From positions 1 through 29,711 of the forward strand of contig JAQTZZ010000050.1 of the NCBI GenBank assembly GCA_028687545.1: a stretch of 29,711 nt of DNA, in the 5' to 3' direction. Shown here piece by piece: positions 22,307 through 29,711 of the stretch; position 1 is the stretch's first letter, and each line of letters starts with the position of its first letter. This DNA comes from Candidatus Wallbacteria bacterium. GTDB taxonomy: Bacteria; Muiribacteriota; JAQTZZ01. The notes under the pieces are model-generated. The model was not told where the DNA came from and did not search any database. It worked only from the letters and a program-made list of their open reading frames with translations. The position numbers and the translations under genes were made by a program.

Positions 22307-25275
22307 TCAATCTCCAGCGGACTTTTACCTGACAGGATCTCGCCTGAAACAAGGGGTTTACCGGACTGGGATTCCAGGTCGAAAACATAATATGAACAGT
22401 CTGAATACATGGCAAGATTTCGCACAGGTTTCACCGCATCCAGGCTGTTGCAGTAGTAAAAAGAAATCAACTTCTCGGCTTGGAATGGATTCCGGATTGT
22501 CACCAGACCTGACTGCAGATTTTTACCGTATAAAACGCTGTTCAGAGTAAAGCCGAATTTATTATAAGAGAAAATCCCTGTCAGTTTGGAGCTGATCAGG
22601 TTGAGACCTGGATTGTTTTCCAGGTTTCCCAGCAGGAATAGATCCTGCTCCAGGTCTGACTGCTTGAACTCTGAAGCTTTCCTGACCAGGCAGTTTTCTC
22701 CACCCAGAGCTTTCGCGAATTCCAGGAAACGTTCATGCTCCTGTCCTTCATCAGGAATAATGATCAGCGGTTTCCTCTCCAGGGTCATTGAGAGTGAAAG
22801 CGGATATTCTTCAGGATAAACTTTGCGCAGCACATGAAAATCAGGGTCTATGGAAGCTGAAATGATGGCTGTACTGGACTCGAAATAGACATGTTTGCTT
22901 TTCTGCTCCATTTCTATGATCCGCTCGTTGGGCTTTGGGGAGTTAAAAACTACAGGGATGTTGATGTGATAGACTTCACCTGTAAAGCAGAGATCAAATT
23001 CAATCGCCTTATCCGTTTTATTCAGTTTTTCAAATTTGAAATCAGGAGCACCCTTGCGCAGCAGCCATTCCTCAAAAACCTGATTGAGATCCCGGGAGCC
23101 CTCATAGTTTTTAAGAAAGGAATTTCTGAGCTGCTGCCAGCCGGCATAGCGACCGCTGCAGCTCTCTGTGAAATGACGCACGGAATTCATGAATTTATCG
23201 TCTCCGCAGATCCTGCGCAGGTGGTGGAGGAACATCGCACCTTTATTGTATCCGATCAGGGCGTCATTCCGGTCATTCTGGGTTTTGAAATCATTGAGCG
23301 GATAGTCCTCTCCTGGTTTGATCTCTGAATATTCCATCACAGTCCTGCGCCGCCAGTCACGGGCTCCTTTTTCGCCGTCGTTACATTCAATCCAGTAATA
23401 ATTCGCAAAATAGGTTGTGAGAGCTTCGCACCAGTTTCCGCTCTCTGGATCCGGGAAAACGCAGTTGCCCCACCAGGAATGCACCAGCTCATGCGCCAGC
23501 ACTCCCGGGTCGCGCAGCACGAACAGCATTTTGGGATTCAAAAGCTGAGGCGCGAGTACCGTGAAAGTAGGCATCCCGAATCCTGAAGGGAAGAAATTTT
23601 CCACCACATCGTATTTTTGATAAGGGAAAGTGCCGATCGTTTTTTCATAGAATTCAAGGTAACTTTTCAACATCGGCAGGATCTCGTCCGCAATCTGGGC
23701 GTGATCAGGAGCCAGATAAGTCGAGAGTGCCACTTTGCCGGCCTGCAGGGTCTGGCAGCGGAAATTGCCTGCCACCAAGGTCAGGCCGTCGAAAGGTTTA
23801 TCAGAATCCCAGCTGGAGATTTCACGGGATTCTGTGATTTCGCGCTTGACAGTGTCACCCTGAGTGACCACAGTCAATGTCGTGGGAACCGAGATTCTCG
23901 CTGTGAATCTGGACAACTCGTTTTCCACGTATGGATACCAGCCGCAGGATGCGGGCAGGAAAACACCTTCATTGATTGCGCAGGAAATCATGCCTGGCGT
24001 GAAGTCGTGTGTCTGGTTAAGCTTGCGTCCCTGCAGGGGTTCGTAGATCTTCCCGGAATATCTGACCAGAAAGTTTTCCAGAGGTTTGTCAGCAGCTGGA
24101 GTCACAGCCACGACTATATAGTCGTCCTTCAATTCCATGGTCATCCGGAGATCGTTTTGGATCTCCACGCTGCCGTAAGGCAGGCTGTCTGTCTCGATCG
24201 TTCCTACTGTCAGACCCTTATAAAGGTAGAAAAAGAAAGGGCTTCTGGTAGGAGATTCAAGCACTACCCTGTCCTGGGCTTCGATCCGATTCTCAACAGG
24301 ATACAGCGCGGCATCGATGTAATGAGATTTGATCCGCACTTGATTCTGATTCTTGAACATTCTGGCTGTGGAAAGCTTGTCACCCTCGGACTTGCGTTCA
24401 CAGAAAATCACGAAATCGCCGAGCATTCTGGTTTTCGGATCGAGCTTCGCAATTTTGGGATCGTCCACAGGTACGATGGAAACTACGGTTATTTCCAGGG
24501 AACCGTTGAGAAGTGAGAGACGCTGTGGAGTGCCGAGACGTTCGTCCGAATGGAAGTCCCCGTTGAACTGCACGATCTTTTTTCCGGGATTCGCTGAGAG
24601 GTATTGGAAGATCGACTCTGCCATGGTGTCATCCTTGATGCACTGGGCATTGTACATGCTCTTGAACATCTGCCCCATCCCTCTCGCACCTTTCTCCCCC
24701 ATCTGAGCTTTCATGGTTTCCAGGAATTTCTCGTAATATCTGTCTTCCGGAGCCAGCAGCTGGTGGCTGACCAGGGCGGCTTCTTCTGTTGAGAGTTTTT
24801 TCAGGACTTCAGGCCCCTGTTTAGCGACCATGGAAGCGTATTGCCTGGGAATGTTGGCAGCCAGGACATGGAGGCCGCTCTCTTTAGCGGATTCGACCAG
24901 CGGCCTGTAATCAGTCATGTAATTGGGCCAGGGGCGGCTGTCTGAGAGGAAGACTTCCTCGGAAATTTCACCCTTGAGATACTTTTCCAGAGTGTCCTGG
25001 ACATCGCGCTCGAACATTTCCAGGGACAGATTCCAGGATTTGCTGAGCCCGGTCAGCTGCCGGAAAATTTCCAGTTCCAGCTGATGCGTGACCAGGTCGT
25101 CGTGATTTTCGCCTACAAAGACTACATCTGCCTGATTCAGCTGCAGCACAGCTTCTGACAGTGTGATCCTGTTGCCGGTCTTGGTCTCAAAGACAGTCAC
25201 GCTGTCGGCAACCGGTTCGGCTGCTTGCAAAAGGTTTGCCAGCAGAACTACTATGAAAACTGCGATTTTTATCAT
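22303..25275 (-). CDS. exported ChaN-like domain fused to M1-family aminopeptidase
   Basis: A signal peptide (MIKIAVFIVVLLANLLQAAE) leads into a ChaN/haem-binding-uptake-like domain (~30-290; VVFVGENHDDLVTHQLELEI, SLEMFERDVQ, VQFNGDFHSDERLG). The rest is an M1 peptidase: HELVH (His595, Glu596, His599) with W-W-G-N after it, then Glu617 in GNWCEALTTYF as third zinc ligand. The His-Glu interval is 17 residues, one fewer than the classic 18. The expected GAMEN substrate motif is replaced by GFGMPTFTVL. A likely catalytic Tyr lies in YNKGAMFLHHL. At 990 residues it includes a ~250-residue C-terminal part of uncertain fold. GAGGGG precedes the ATG. It would cleave peptides in the periplasm; the ChaN part may bind haem or an unknown ligand. 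First gene of a three-gene operon. Confidence 0.87.
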   Translation of the reverse strand: MIKIAVFIVVLLANLLQAAEPVADSVTVFETKTGNRITLSEAVLQLNQADVVFVGENHDDLVTHQLELEIFRQLTGLSKSWNLSLEMFERDVQDTLEKYLKGEISEEVFLSDSRPWPNYMTDYRPLVESAKESGLHVLAANIPRQYASMVAKQGPEVLKKLSTEEAALVSHQLLAPEDRYYEKFLETMKAQMGEKGARGMGQMFKSMYNAQCIKDDTMAESIFQYLSANPGKKIVQFNGDFHSDERLGTPQRLSLLNGSLEITVVSIVPVDDPKIAKLDPKTRMLGDFVIFCERKSEGDKLSTARMFKNQNQVRIKSHYIDAALYPVENRIEAQDRVVLESPTRSPFFFYLYKGLTVGTIETDSLPYGSVEIQNDLRMTMELKDDYIVVAVTPAADKPLENFLVRYSGKIYEPLQGRKLNQTHDFTPGMISCAINEGVFLPASCGWYPYVENELSRFTARISVPTTLTVVTQGDTVKREITESREISSWDSDKPFDGLTLVAGNFRCQTLQAGKVALSTYLAPDHAQIADEILPMLKSYLEFYEKTIGTFPYQKYDVVENFFPSGFGMPTFTVLAPQLLNPKMLFVLRDPGVLAHELVHSWWGNCVFPDPESGNWCEALTTYFANYYWIECNDGEKGARDWRRRTVMEYSEIKPGEDYPLNDFKTQNDRNDALIGYNKGAMFLHHLRRICGDDKFMNSVRHFTESCSGRYAGWQQLRNSFLKNYEGSRDLNQVFEEWLLRKGAPDFKFEKLNKTDKAIEFDLCFTGEVYHINIPVVFNSPKPNERIIEMEQKSKHVYFESSTAIISASIDPDFHVLRKVYPEEYPLSLSMTLERKPLIIIPDEGQEHERFLEFAKALGGENCLVRKASEFKQSDLEQDLFLLGNLENNPGLNLISSKLTGIFSYNKFGFTLNSVLYGKNLQSGLVTIRNPFQAEKLISFYYCNSLDAVKPVRNLAMYSDCSYYVFDLESQSGKPLVSGEILSGKSPLEIE

Positions 25276-25340
25276 ACACCCCTCATTGAATAGGATTTAT
25301 CGATATTTTACAGAAAAATAGGTAAAAATGATAGACCAAT

Positions 25341-25428
25341 CATAGGGGCACCCCTTGCGGGTGCCCGAACTGCAACGAAATAAATCAAATCGCCTGGTGA
25401 ACGGGCAACGGCAAGCGTTGCCCCTACA
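25341..25428 (-). repeat. BIME-like two-hairpin repeat, copy B (reverse of copy A)
   Basis: Read on the minus strand, this starts TGTAGGGGCA and ends TGCCCCTATG. Both arms match copy A at 17679-17761 almost base for base, including GCCGTTGCCCGTTC and GTTCGGGCACCCGC. The central ~28 bp (AT-rich) is unrelated to copy A's centre. It lies between gpmA and the ChaN-M1 gene. Confidence 0.85.
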
Positions 25429-25434
25429 GGGAAA

Positions 25435-26193
25435 TCATTTTCCTGCCTCTTTTACCTTGGCCTGATTTTTGACTTCATTCACAGCAGCTTCCAGTTTGGC
25501 GGCGTCTCCCAGATAATAATGCTTGATCGGCTGAAGTTTTTTATCCAGTTCATAGACCAGAGGAATGCCAGTCGGAATGTTCAGTTCAGTGATTTCAGCT
25601 TCAGACACATTGTCCAGCATCTTGACCATGGCGCGCAGGCTGTTGCCGTGGGCAGAAACCAGGAGTTTTGTGCCTTTCTTGAGGTGTGGCACCAGTTCCT
25701 CGTCCCAGAGCACTTTCACGCGGTCCAGTGTAATCTTCAGGCTCTCTGTGAGCGGCAGTTCCTTGTCAGTCAGGCCGCTGTATCTTGCGTCCTTTCCAGG
25801 ATAGCGCGGATCGTTCTTGTTCAGTTCAGGGGGCGGGACATCATAGCTGCGTCTCCAGAGAAAAACTTTCTGCTCCCCGTATTCCTTGGCAGTCTCTGCC
25901 TTGTTGAGTCCCTGCAGGGCTCCGTAATGGCGCTCGTTCAATCTCCAGCGGTTCACGATCGGCAGATACATCCGATCCATGGCTTCCAGTGACAGCCAGG
26001 TGGTCTTGACTGCGCGTTTCAGAACAGATGTATAGACCAGGTCGAATTCATAACCTTCTGACTTGAGGGTGCGGCCGGCTTCGATTGCCTCTTTCACGCC
26101 GCGCTCTGTGAGGTCCACGTCGGTCCAGCCTGTGAAGCGGTTCTCCAGATTCCAGGTGCTCTGCCCGTGCCTTAGAAGAACGAGTTTGATCAT
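25435..26193 (-). CDS. gpmA: 2,3-bisphosphoglycerate-dependent phosphoglycerate mutase
   Basis: The 252-residue protein matches GpmA in length and motifs. It interconverts 3- and 2-phosphoglycerate in glycolysis and gluconeogenesis in the cytoplasm. [10 protein letters not shown] gives the phosphorylated His9, KRAVKT gives Arg60, [10 protein letters not shown] gives Glu87, and SAHGNSLR gives His182. The frame is open 42 codons further upstream, but ATG at 26193 has AAGGAGAT at good spacing and matches the family's N-terminus, so the longer form is rejected. It is a single gene with no obvious operon partner. The C-terminal tail ([15 protein letters not shown]) is slightly extended and polar. 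Confidence 0.96.
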   Translation of the reverse strand: MIKLVLLRHGQSTWNLENRFTGWTDVDLTERGVKEAIEAGRTLKSEGYEFDLVYTSVLKRAVKTTWLSLEAMDRMYLPIVNRWRLNERHYGALQGLNKAETAKEYGEQKVFLWRRSYDVPPPELNKNDPRYPGKDARYSGLTDKELPLTESLKITLDRVKVLWDEELVPHLKKGTKLLVSAHGNSLRAMVKMLDNVSEAEITELNIPTGIPLVYELDKKLQPIKHYYLGDAAKLEAAVNEVKNQAKVKEAGK

Positions 26194-26407
26194 GATTATC
26201 TCCTTGATTTGATTTTCACCCATAATTTTATCTTGAGTTCGCCAATTCTTCAAACGATAAACAGGGTAAATAGATTGAGATGGCGGCACAAATCCCTGAT
26301 CCCGCCGCTGATCCTGCACATGGACAACAACTCGATCCCTGCAGCCATCACTGCTGCCTATTCTCTCATGTACTGGATGACAGGGTTCAAGCCAGAACCA
26401 TAAAAAA

Positions 26408-26635
26408 TCACTTGGGGGATTTTTTAGCCAGCTTGTTCTGGACTGATTTCAGATCATTTTCGGAAATTGTCAGCTCAATATGGCGGCAATCCAGACAAAC
26501 CAGCGGAACCGGATTGAACAGGACATCGCTCAGCTGGTACCATTTGCAGTTCTTGTTTTCGACTTTAACGGTGGTAAATCCTGACAATTTTGCAGTCATA
26601 ACATTTTCAGAACCGCACTTAATGCATTTACCCAT
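26408..26635 (-). CDS. small zinc-ribbon protein
   Basis: ATG at 26635 has GGAGG five bases before it. A GTG two codons upstream sits inside that site and is rejected. The 75-residue product carries two Cys pairs, CIKC near the start and CLDC about 43 residues later, the typical treble-clef/zinc-ribbon spacing. Between them is a beta-rich stretch ([20 protein letters not shown]). A Lys-rich helix ends the protein. No specific family is recognised; such ribbons bind nucleic acid or stabilise small regulators. It is monocistronic, downstream of an MNT-type gene. Confidence 0.75.
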   Translation of the reverse strand: MGKCIKCGSENVMTAKLSGFTTVKVENKNCKWYQLSDVLFNPVPLVCLDCRHIELTISENDLKSVQNKLAKKSPK

Positions 26636-26684
26636 GCTCACCTCCGATTTCCTGGATTAACTATTACACTCTTTTGCTTTATTC

Positions 26685-26993
26685 TTAATGCTTTTCATAA
26701 AGCAGTTTACCTTCCAGCCAGGCCGGTCTGGCGATTGTGCCTGGGATTTCCCTGTCTGTCTCGAATTCATCTCTGGTAAGAATCACAATGTCGCGTGCAA
26801 GTCCCAGGCCTTTGAGGGATCTGTCCATTTCCAGAACCATCTTGCGCCGGTTGCCGTTCACAGGCATGATCACAAGCAGATCCATGTCGCTTTTTTCATC
26901 GGCAGTGCCTCTGGCCCATGAGCCGAAAAGAATGATCTGCTCTGGATCGAAAACAGACAGGCGGGAAACAATTGAATCAAAAATATTCTGCAT
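26685..26993 (-). CDS. lone MNT-type nucleotidyltransferase
   Basis: The 102-residue frame from ATG at 26993 shows LFGSWARGTADEKSDMDLLV, the complete GS-X10-D-X-D nucleotidyltransferase signature (Gly24, Ser25, Asp36, Asp38). Further motifs are DIVILTRDEFE and a C-terminal EGKLLYE. MNT proteins act as antitoxins by AMPylating HEPN ribonuclease toxins. No HEPN gene is adjacent: downstream is a zinc-ribbon gene and upstream a frameshifted membrane gene. In-frame starts also occur at 27026 (ATG) and 27041 (GTG). 26993 is chosen because GAGAG lies about 8 bp upstream and the fold begins there, but the choice is not firm. It may be an orphan left after toxin loss. Confidence 0.8.
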   Translation of the reverse strand: MQNIFDSIVSRLSVFDPEQIILFGSWARGTADEKSDMDLLVIMPVNGNRRKMVLEMDRSLKGLGLARDIVILTRDEFETDREIPGTIARPAWLEGKLLYEKH

Positions 26994-27080
26994 GCAGATA
27001 CTCTCATTGTTCAATGATAAATGCATTTTACAGTTTATCACATTTCAGTTTTTATTCCCAGGCCATTTTATCTCCATTCG

Positions 27081-27601
27081 CTAATCTAAAGCTCTGGCTC
27101 TTTTTTTAGCTTTTTTGTTTTCTTCAACAGATTTATCCAAAATTTTAAACACTTCACCCATTTCATCCTTGTCAAACACTCTCAAATTAATATACATGGG
27201 TTTGACACCTTTGGAATAGACCTTGATTTCGGCTCTTACGAATGGTTTGAATCTGTCGCTGTATGTACGTTCTGCGAACAGAGATTTGTATTTTTTTATA
27301 TCAGAAAGAAAAAACCTCCTTGTCCTGATAAGAAGGGATCTGTATGTAATCTCATCTTCTGTCATGGTAATTTTAAATGCCCACAGCCACATTACAAAGA
27401 TTAATGCCCAGCATGCTATAAAGACCATTAATTTGATCCATTCAAGATTAAAAGTTCTGTGCCAAATTCCGGCTGCAATGACCAGAGTAAAGAAAGCCGT
27501 CGAAATCCCCAGGACAATATCATACGACCTTTTACTTGCCCTTAAAACAATGATCTTGTATCTAACGAATCCAGAGAAGAAAACGGGGCTGCCTTACTCA
27601 T
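27081..27601 (-). pseudogene. PH-like membrane protein gene, apparently frameshifted
   Basis: An intact frame runs from a TAA at about 27592 to the stop at 27081 and encodes GFVRYKIIVLRASKRSYDIV, two membrane segments (STAFFTLVIAAGIW, LMVFIACWALIFVMWLWAF) and a bacterial PH-like domain (EITYRSLLIRTRRFFLSDI ... INLRVFDKDEM). It has no usable start until an internal ATG at 27428, which would cut off the first membrane helix. In another frame, ATG at 27601 with GGGGAGA before it reads MSKAAP and would join smoothly if the run of four C (plus-strand GGGG at 27585-27588) were one base longer. One single-base deletion or sequencing error therefore explains the structure. Function unknown. Confidence 0.5.
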
Positions 27602-27685
27602 CTGTCTCCCCTTTCCGCCGGGCTGGAATTAAACCATATCGTCACCATCAGAGGTCGTTCCTCAGCAGCAAAGTCCCGCGTAATC

Positions 27686-27719
27686 GCTTTCCAAAGTGCA
27701 ATTTTCAAGACCTGACGCC
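27686..27719 (+). repeat. direct repeat, copy 1 (flanks HepT/MntA)
   Basis: GCTTTCCAAAGTGCA followed by ATTTTCAAGACCTGACGCC. It matches 28534-28565 across TTTCCAAA and ATTTTCAAGAC(C/T)TGA in the same orientation, with weaker similarity extending some 50 bp further left. Confidence 0.6.
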
Positions 27720-27740
27720 AAAATCTGACGAATCTCCACC

Positions 27741-28154
27741 TTACTCTTTAGCGATCATGGCTTTAAAGCTTTTCCAGATATTAGGAATATCTTCTGCCAG
27801 GACAATGACTTTATCTTCCTGCAGCATGAATCCGTAAGAATGAACGAAAAAATGGCGGAAGCCAAGATATTTGAACAGTTCTCCGCATAAAGCTTCTGCA
27901 ATGATCCCTTTTTCAACTGAGGCCAGCAGCAGCTCTCTGTGCCAGGACTGACCGGCAGCGATTTCCCTGCCTTGATCTTTCAGGGTCTGCTTGAGGATGT
28001 TTTCAATTCCATTATAAATATTATGAAGAAATGTAGCGATTGCGGCAAGTTCGATAACTGTCTTGGGAGATTTGCCCAGAGCTTTGGAAAGATTCCCAAG
28101 AGATATTTCCACATTTTCAATTTCCGCTGAAATCCGTTCGTTGAGGCTAACCAT
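27741..28154 (-). CDS. hepT: HepT-type HEPN ribonuclease toxin
   Basis: The 137-residue all-helical protein ends its conserved core with LGFRHFFVHSYGF. This is the R-X4-H-X-Y motif of HepT toxins (Arg100, His105, Tyr107), in which Arg and His form the RNase site and Tyr is the residue AMPylated by the antitoxin. ELAAIATFLHNIYNGIENIL and WHRELLLASVEKGII are also typical. The ATG at 28154 overlaps the stop of the MNT gene by 8 bp (ATGGTTAG). A longer frame reaching back to 28376 would run through that gene and is rejected. All catalytic residues are present, so it looks intact. The RNA target is unknown. Confidence 0.87.
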   Translation of the reverse strand: MVSLNERISAEIENVEISLGNLSKALGKSPKTVIELAAIATFLHNIYNGIENILKQTLKDQGREIAAGQSWHRELLLASVEKGIIAEALCGELFKYLGFRHFFVHSYGFMLQEDKVIVLAEDIPNIWKSFKAMIAKE

Positions 28155-28410
28155 AGATTTTGGCACCATGTCGGCGCACGAGACGGGTAAAAGAAGTGTC
28201 ATCTGAAAGATCGACCAGATCGACTGGCATCTGGCAGTTACGGAATAACTCGCCGTAGAATTCAAAGAAAAGTTCAGGGGCGATTCCCGAAACTCCAAGA
28301 TCAATATCCTCAGGATGGGAGTCTTCAAGGGACGAACCGAAAAGAAACAATTCCCGGACATGATACTTCTCGGCAAGGCTCAGGATGATTTTCTTTTCGC
28401 TGTCTGTCAT
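28147..28410 (-). CDS. mntA: MntA-type nucleotidyltransferase antitoxin
   Basis: The 87-residue protein has a minimal nucleotidyltransferase fold: LFLFGSSLEDSHPEDIDLGV contains Gly25, Ser26 and the metal-binding Asp35 and Asp37. The loop between GS and DXD is 8 residues, two shorter than the usual 10. The product ends LVRRHGAKIYG. MntA AMPylates a tyrosine of its HepT partner to block the RNase; the matching tyrosine is present in the next gene. GGAAAG precedes the ATG and a strong promoter lies at 28438-28466. The toxin gene overlaps its end by 8 bp. Confidence 0.85.
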   Translation of the reverse strand: MTDSEKKIILSLAEKYHVRELFLFGSSLEDSHPEDIDLGVSGIAPELFFEFYGELFRNCQMPVDLVDLSDDTSFTRLVRRHGAKIYG

Positions 28411-28437
28411 TTTCTTTCCATATTGGTGATTAAAGTA

Positions 28438-28466
28438 ATTATAATCTCTGTTAGGCTCAGATTCAA
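28438..28466 (-). promoter_or_regulatory. mntA-hepT promoter
   Basis: On the minus strand TTGAAT (28461-28466) and a perfect TATAAT (28438-28443) are separated by 17 bp. The transcript would start about 20 bp before the mntA ATG at 28410. Confidence 0.6.
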
Positions 28467-28533
28467 GGCAATCCTGGTCACAGCTTTCGTTGTCTTCAGA
28501 GTAGACTTCCCAGCCACCATGTCAGGCACAGTT

Positions 28534-28565
28534 GTTTCCAAACGCTGATTTTCAAGACTTGAACC
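28534..28565 (+). repeat. direct repeat, copy 2 (flanks HepT/MntA)
   Basis: GTTTCCAAACGCTG followed by ATTTTCAAGACTTGAACC, the partner of the copy at 27686-27719. Together they bracket the toxin-antitoxin pair in the same orientation. The TTTTCAAGAC(C/T)TGA core resembles tails I associate with REP/RAYT debris. Confidence 0.6.
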
Positions 28566-28596
28566 TAGTTCTTATCACATGAGGATTTATCTCATT

Positions 28597-29049
28597 TTAG
28601 GAAGTAAAGAAAGCAATGAAATATTTCACCAACTCCTTTATTTTATAATTCCAAATTAGATGACTGATAACTGCTATAGTGAAACAACATACCGTTGCAA
28701 ATGAATAAGCCATTACACCGATTAGGGTAAAAGGATCACGGGTTACACAACATAACAAAGTAAGTAAAAAACAAATGACTGTCGGAATACACCAAAAAAT
28801 AAACCAACCCCAGCATTTTATTCCATAGGGAATAGAGTTTTTTCCGGGTTCCGCTCCTGCCTGCTGAGTCAAGTCTAATCCTTCAGACGGTCTTTTTTCG
28901 AGTTGAATACCACCTTCAATTGTTTCATTACCGGTATCTTGATTATCCATTTCCATGATGGCAGCTTTTTTGCGCGCCTTACTGCACAAGCCGCACTTCT
29001 TTTCCTGTTCGAGATTGATCTCCCCGCAACCGCATTTCCAGACTTTCAT
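28597..29049 (-). CDS. membrane protein with N-terminal RanBP2-like zinc finger
   Basis: The 150-residue protein begins MKVWKCGCGEINLEQEKKCGLC, a W-x-C-x-C-x3-N-x(n)-C-x2-C arrangement like RanBP2-type zinc fingers. A polar linker (~30-75) leads to two hydrophobic segments (about CWGWFIFWCIPTVICFLLTL and MAYSFATVCCFTIAVISHLI) and a short amphipathic tail. The finger is probably cytosolic, anchored by two helices. The ATG overlaps the upstream gene by 4 bp. Function unknown; the pair probably works together. Confidence 0.72.
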   Translation of the reverse strand: MKVWKCGCGEINLEQEKKCGLCSKARKKAAIMEMDNQDTGNETIEGGIQLEKRPSEGLDLTQQAGAEPGKNSIPYGIKCWGWFIFWCIPTVICFLLTLLCCVTRDPFTLIGVMAYSFATVCCFTIAVISHLIWNYKIKELVKYFIAFFTS

Positions 29050-29606
29050 TCTTCCGCCTTTTCATCATTCCCTTCCCCATCGTCCGGGCTGGATTTTTGG
29101 TTATGAAAATCGCTGTCCCCTTTTTCCTTCTGTTGATCCGTATCATCGTCAATTACAGCGATCGAATTCAGCATGCTGCTGACAAAGCCGCAGATCACTG
29201 CTGTGACGAGCGTATTGAAGAGCACGACTGCCCCTGCCAGCAGAATACCTTCACCGGTTTCCAGCTTCCTCCCGCTGACTGATACGATCAGCGACGGGGC
29301 TCCGCTGTATATGAACGATGAAATAATGGATCCAATTATGCCGCCCACCACGGCTCCTGCCGCAAAAGCGATAACCGGCGATTTTGCATTGATGCCTGAG
29401 AGAAATCTGCAAGTGGCCACAGCTAATGGAATAATGCAAAGAGCCATAACAAACCCGAGGAATGATTGAAAAGTATTTTCCAAAGTGGTACAAGAGACGC
29501 AGCTGTAACAAAGAAATCCGCAGATACCAATTACAACGCCGAACTTGTCGGTCAGATCCTTATATTCCGCCCTGGTAATTGGCCCTGACCGTTTCAAGAT
29601 AAACAT
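29046..29606 (-). CDS. hypothetical integral membrane protein
   Basis: The 186-residue protein has about four hydrophobic stretches (FGVVIGICGFLCYSC, FLGFVMALCIIPLAVATC, VIAFAAGAVVGGIIGSIISS, GILLAGAVVLFNTLVTAVIC) and an acidic, polar C-terminus (DDDTDQQKEKGDSDFHNQ). Glycine-rich helices (AAGAVVGGIIG) suggest tight packing. No family is recognised. ATG at 29606 has AAGGA five bases before it; the in-frame ATG two codons earlier would have no spacing. The zinc-finger membrane gene follows with a 4-bp overlap, so the two are coupled. Confidence 0.7.
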   Translation of the reverse strand: MFILKRSGPITRAEYKDLTDKFGVVIGICGFLCYSCVSCTTLENTFQSFLGFVMALCIIPLAVATCRFLSGINAKSPVIAFAAGAVVGGIIGSIISSFIYSGAPSLIVSVSGRKLETGEGILLAGAVVLFNTLVTAVICGFVSSMLNSIAVIDDDTDQQKEKGDSDFHNQKSSPDDGEGNDEKAEE

Positions 29607-29711
29607 TTTCATCCTTACCAGCCTGAAGGATCAGGCATGATTTCAATCTATTCGTCTAAAGCACCGGGCCGCATTTTGTCATCCGTCATTTCTAGGTCTA
29701 CAACCCCTTTT

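Noticed and set aside
23617-24516. 299-residue plus-strand frame
   Set aside because: It is antisense to the ChaN-M1 gene, whose motifs and codon pattern are clear; the frame shows no domain.
26194-26319. 42-codon upstream extension of gpmA
   Set aside because: The internal ATG at 26193 has the ribosome-binding site and matches the family N-terminus exactly.
26209-26403. Plus-strand frame ending [19 protein letters not shown]..
   Set aside because: The end looks vaguely protein-like, possibly a gene fragment, but there is no start signal or recognisable family and it overlaps gpmA's leader; not enough to call.
26400-26427. AAAAAATC/GATTTTTT hairpin as a terminator of the zinc-ribbon gene
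   Set aside because: The stem is almost all A-T and overlaps the last codons; too weak to call as an intrinsic terminator.

Overview
The window reads as chromosomal DNA of a Gram-negative-type bacterium, probably from a poorly sampled phylum. There is no rRNA, tRNA or marker gene that fixes the taxonomy. The style (very large secreted multidomain proteins with kelch, bacterial Ig-like and formylglycine-generating-enzyme-like domains, GLKQGWNLISLG-type modules, clostripain peptidases, ChaN-M1 fusions, many small toxin-antitoxin genes and short dispersed repeats) resembles uncultivated lineages such as Wallbacteria or Riflebacteria. That is an impression, not a demonstrated assignment. Coding density is high and genes lie on both strands in short overlapping operons.

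Layout. Positions 2-3388 (+) hold the end of an Opp/Dpp-type ABC importer (permease C-terminus and two ATPases), a tiny membrane ORF and a GH130 glycoside phosphorylase, all chained by overlaps; this suggests oligosaccharide uptake followed by phosphorolysis. Positions 3418-5703 are accessory: a VapBC pair with a visible promoter/operator, an orphan 57-residue antitoxin-like gene with its own operator-like inverted repeat, a frameshifted lipoprotein remnant, a truncated secreted protein and a small membrane peptide. Positions 5874-12962 (-) are one 2362-residue exported protein. Positions 13605-15870 (-) are two overlapping GH130 genes, the upstream one fused to a phosphomannose-isomerase-type cupin, behind a sigma70-like promoter. 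A secreted clostripain-family peptidase follows (16184-17539, -).

Positions 17824-19293 (+) encode an exported DJ-1/Hsp31-like protein with an unassigned C-terminal half. It converges on a three-gene operon (25275-19334, -): a ChaN-M1 aminopeptidase fusion, an exported TPR protein and a STAND-type ATPase with a TPR tail. The two sides share a bidirectional terminator. gpmA (phosphoglycerate mutase) follows. Positions 26408-29606 (-) hold small genes: a zinc-ribbon protein, a lone MNT nucleotidyltransferase, a frameshifted PH-like membrane protein, a HepT/MntA (HEPN/MNT) pair with a good promoter and bracketed by direct repeats, and two overlapping membrane-protein genes.

Themes. Three GH130 paralogues plus the cupin fusion point to mannoside or mannose-phosphate metabolism. 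At least four toxin-antitoxin-type loci occur. Short structured repeats are dispersed between genes: a two-hairpin BIME-like element present twice in opposite orientation, hairpins that share a loop core but not a stem, and tails that look like REP/RAYT debris. No CRISPR array, reverse transcriptase, integrase or complete insertion sequence was seen.
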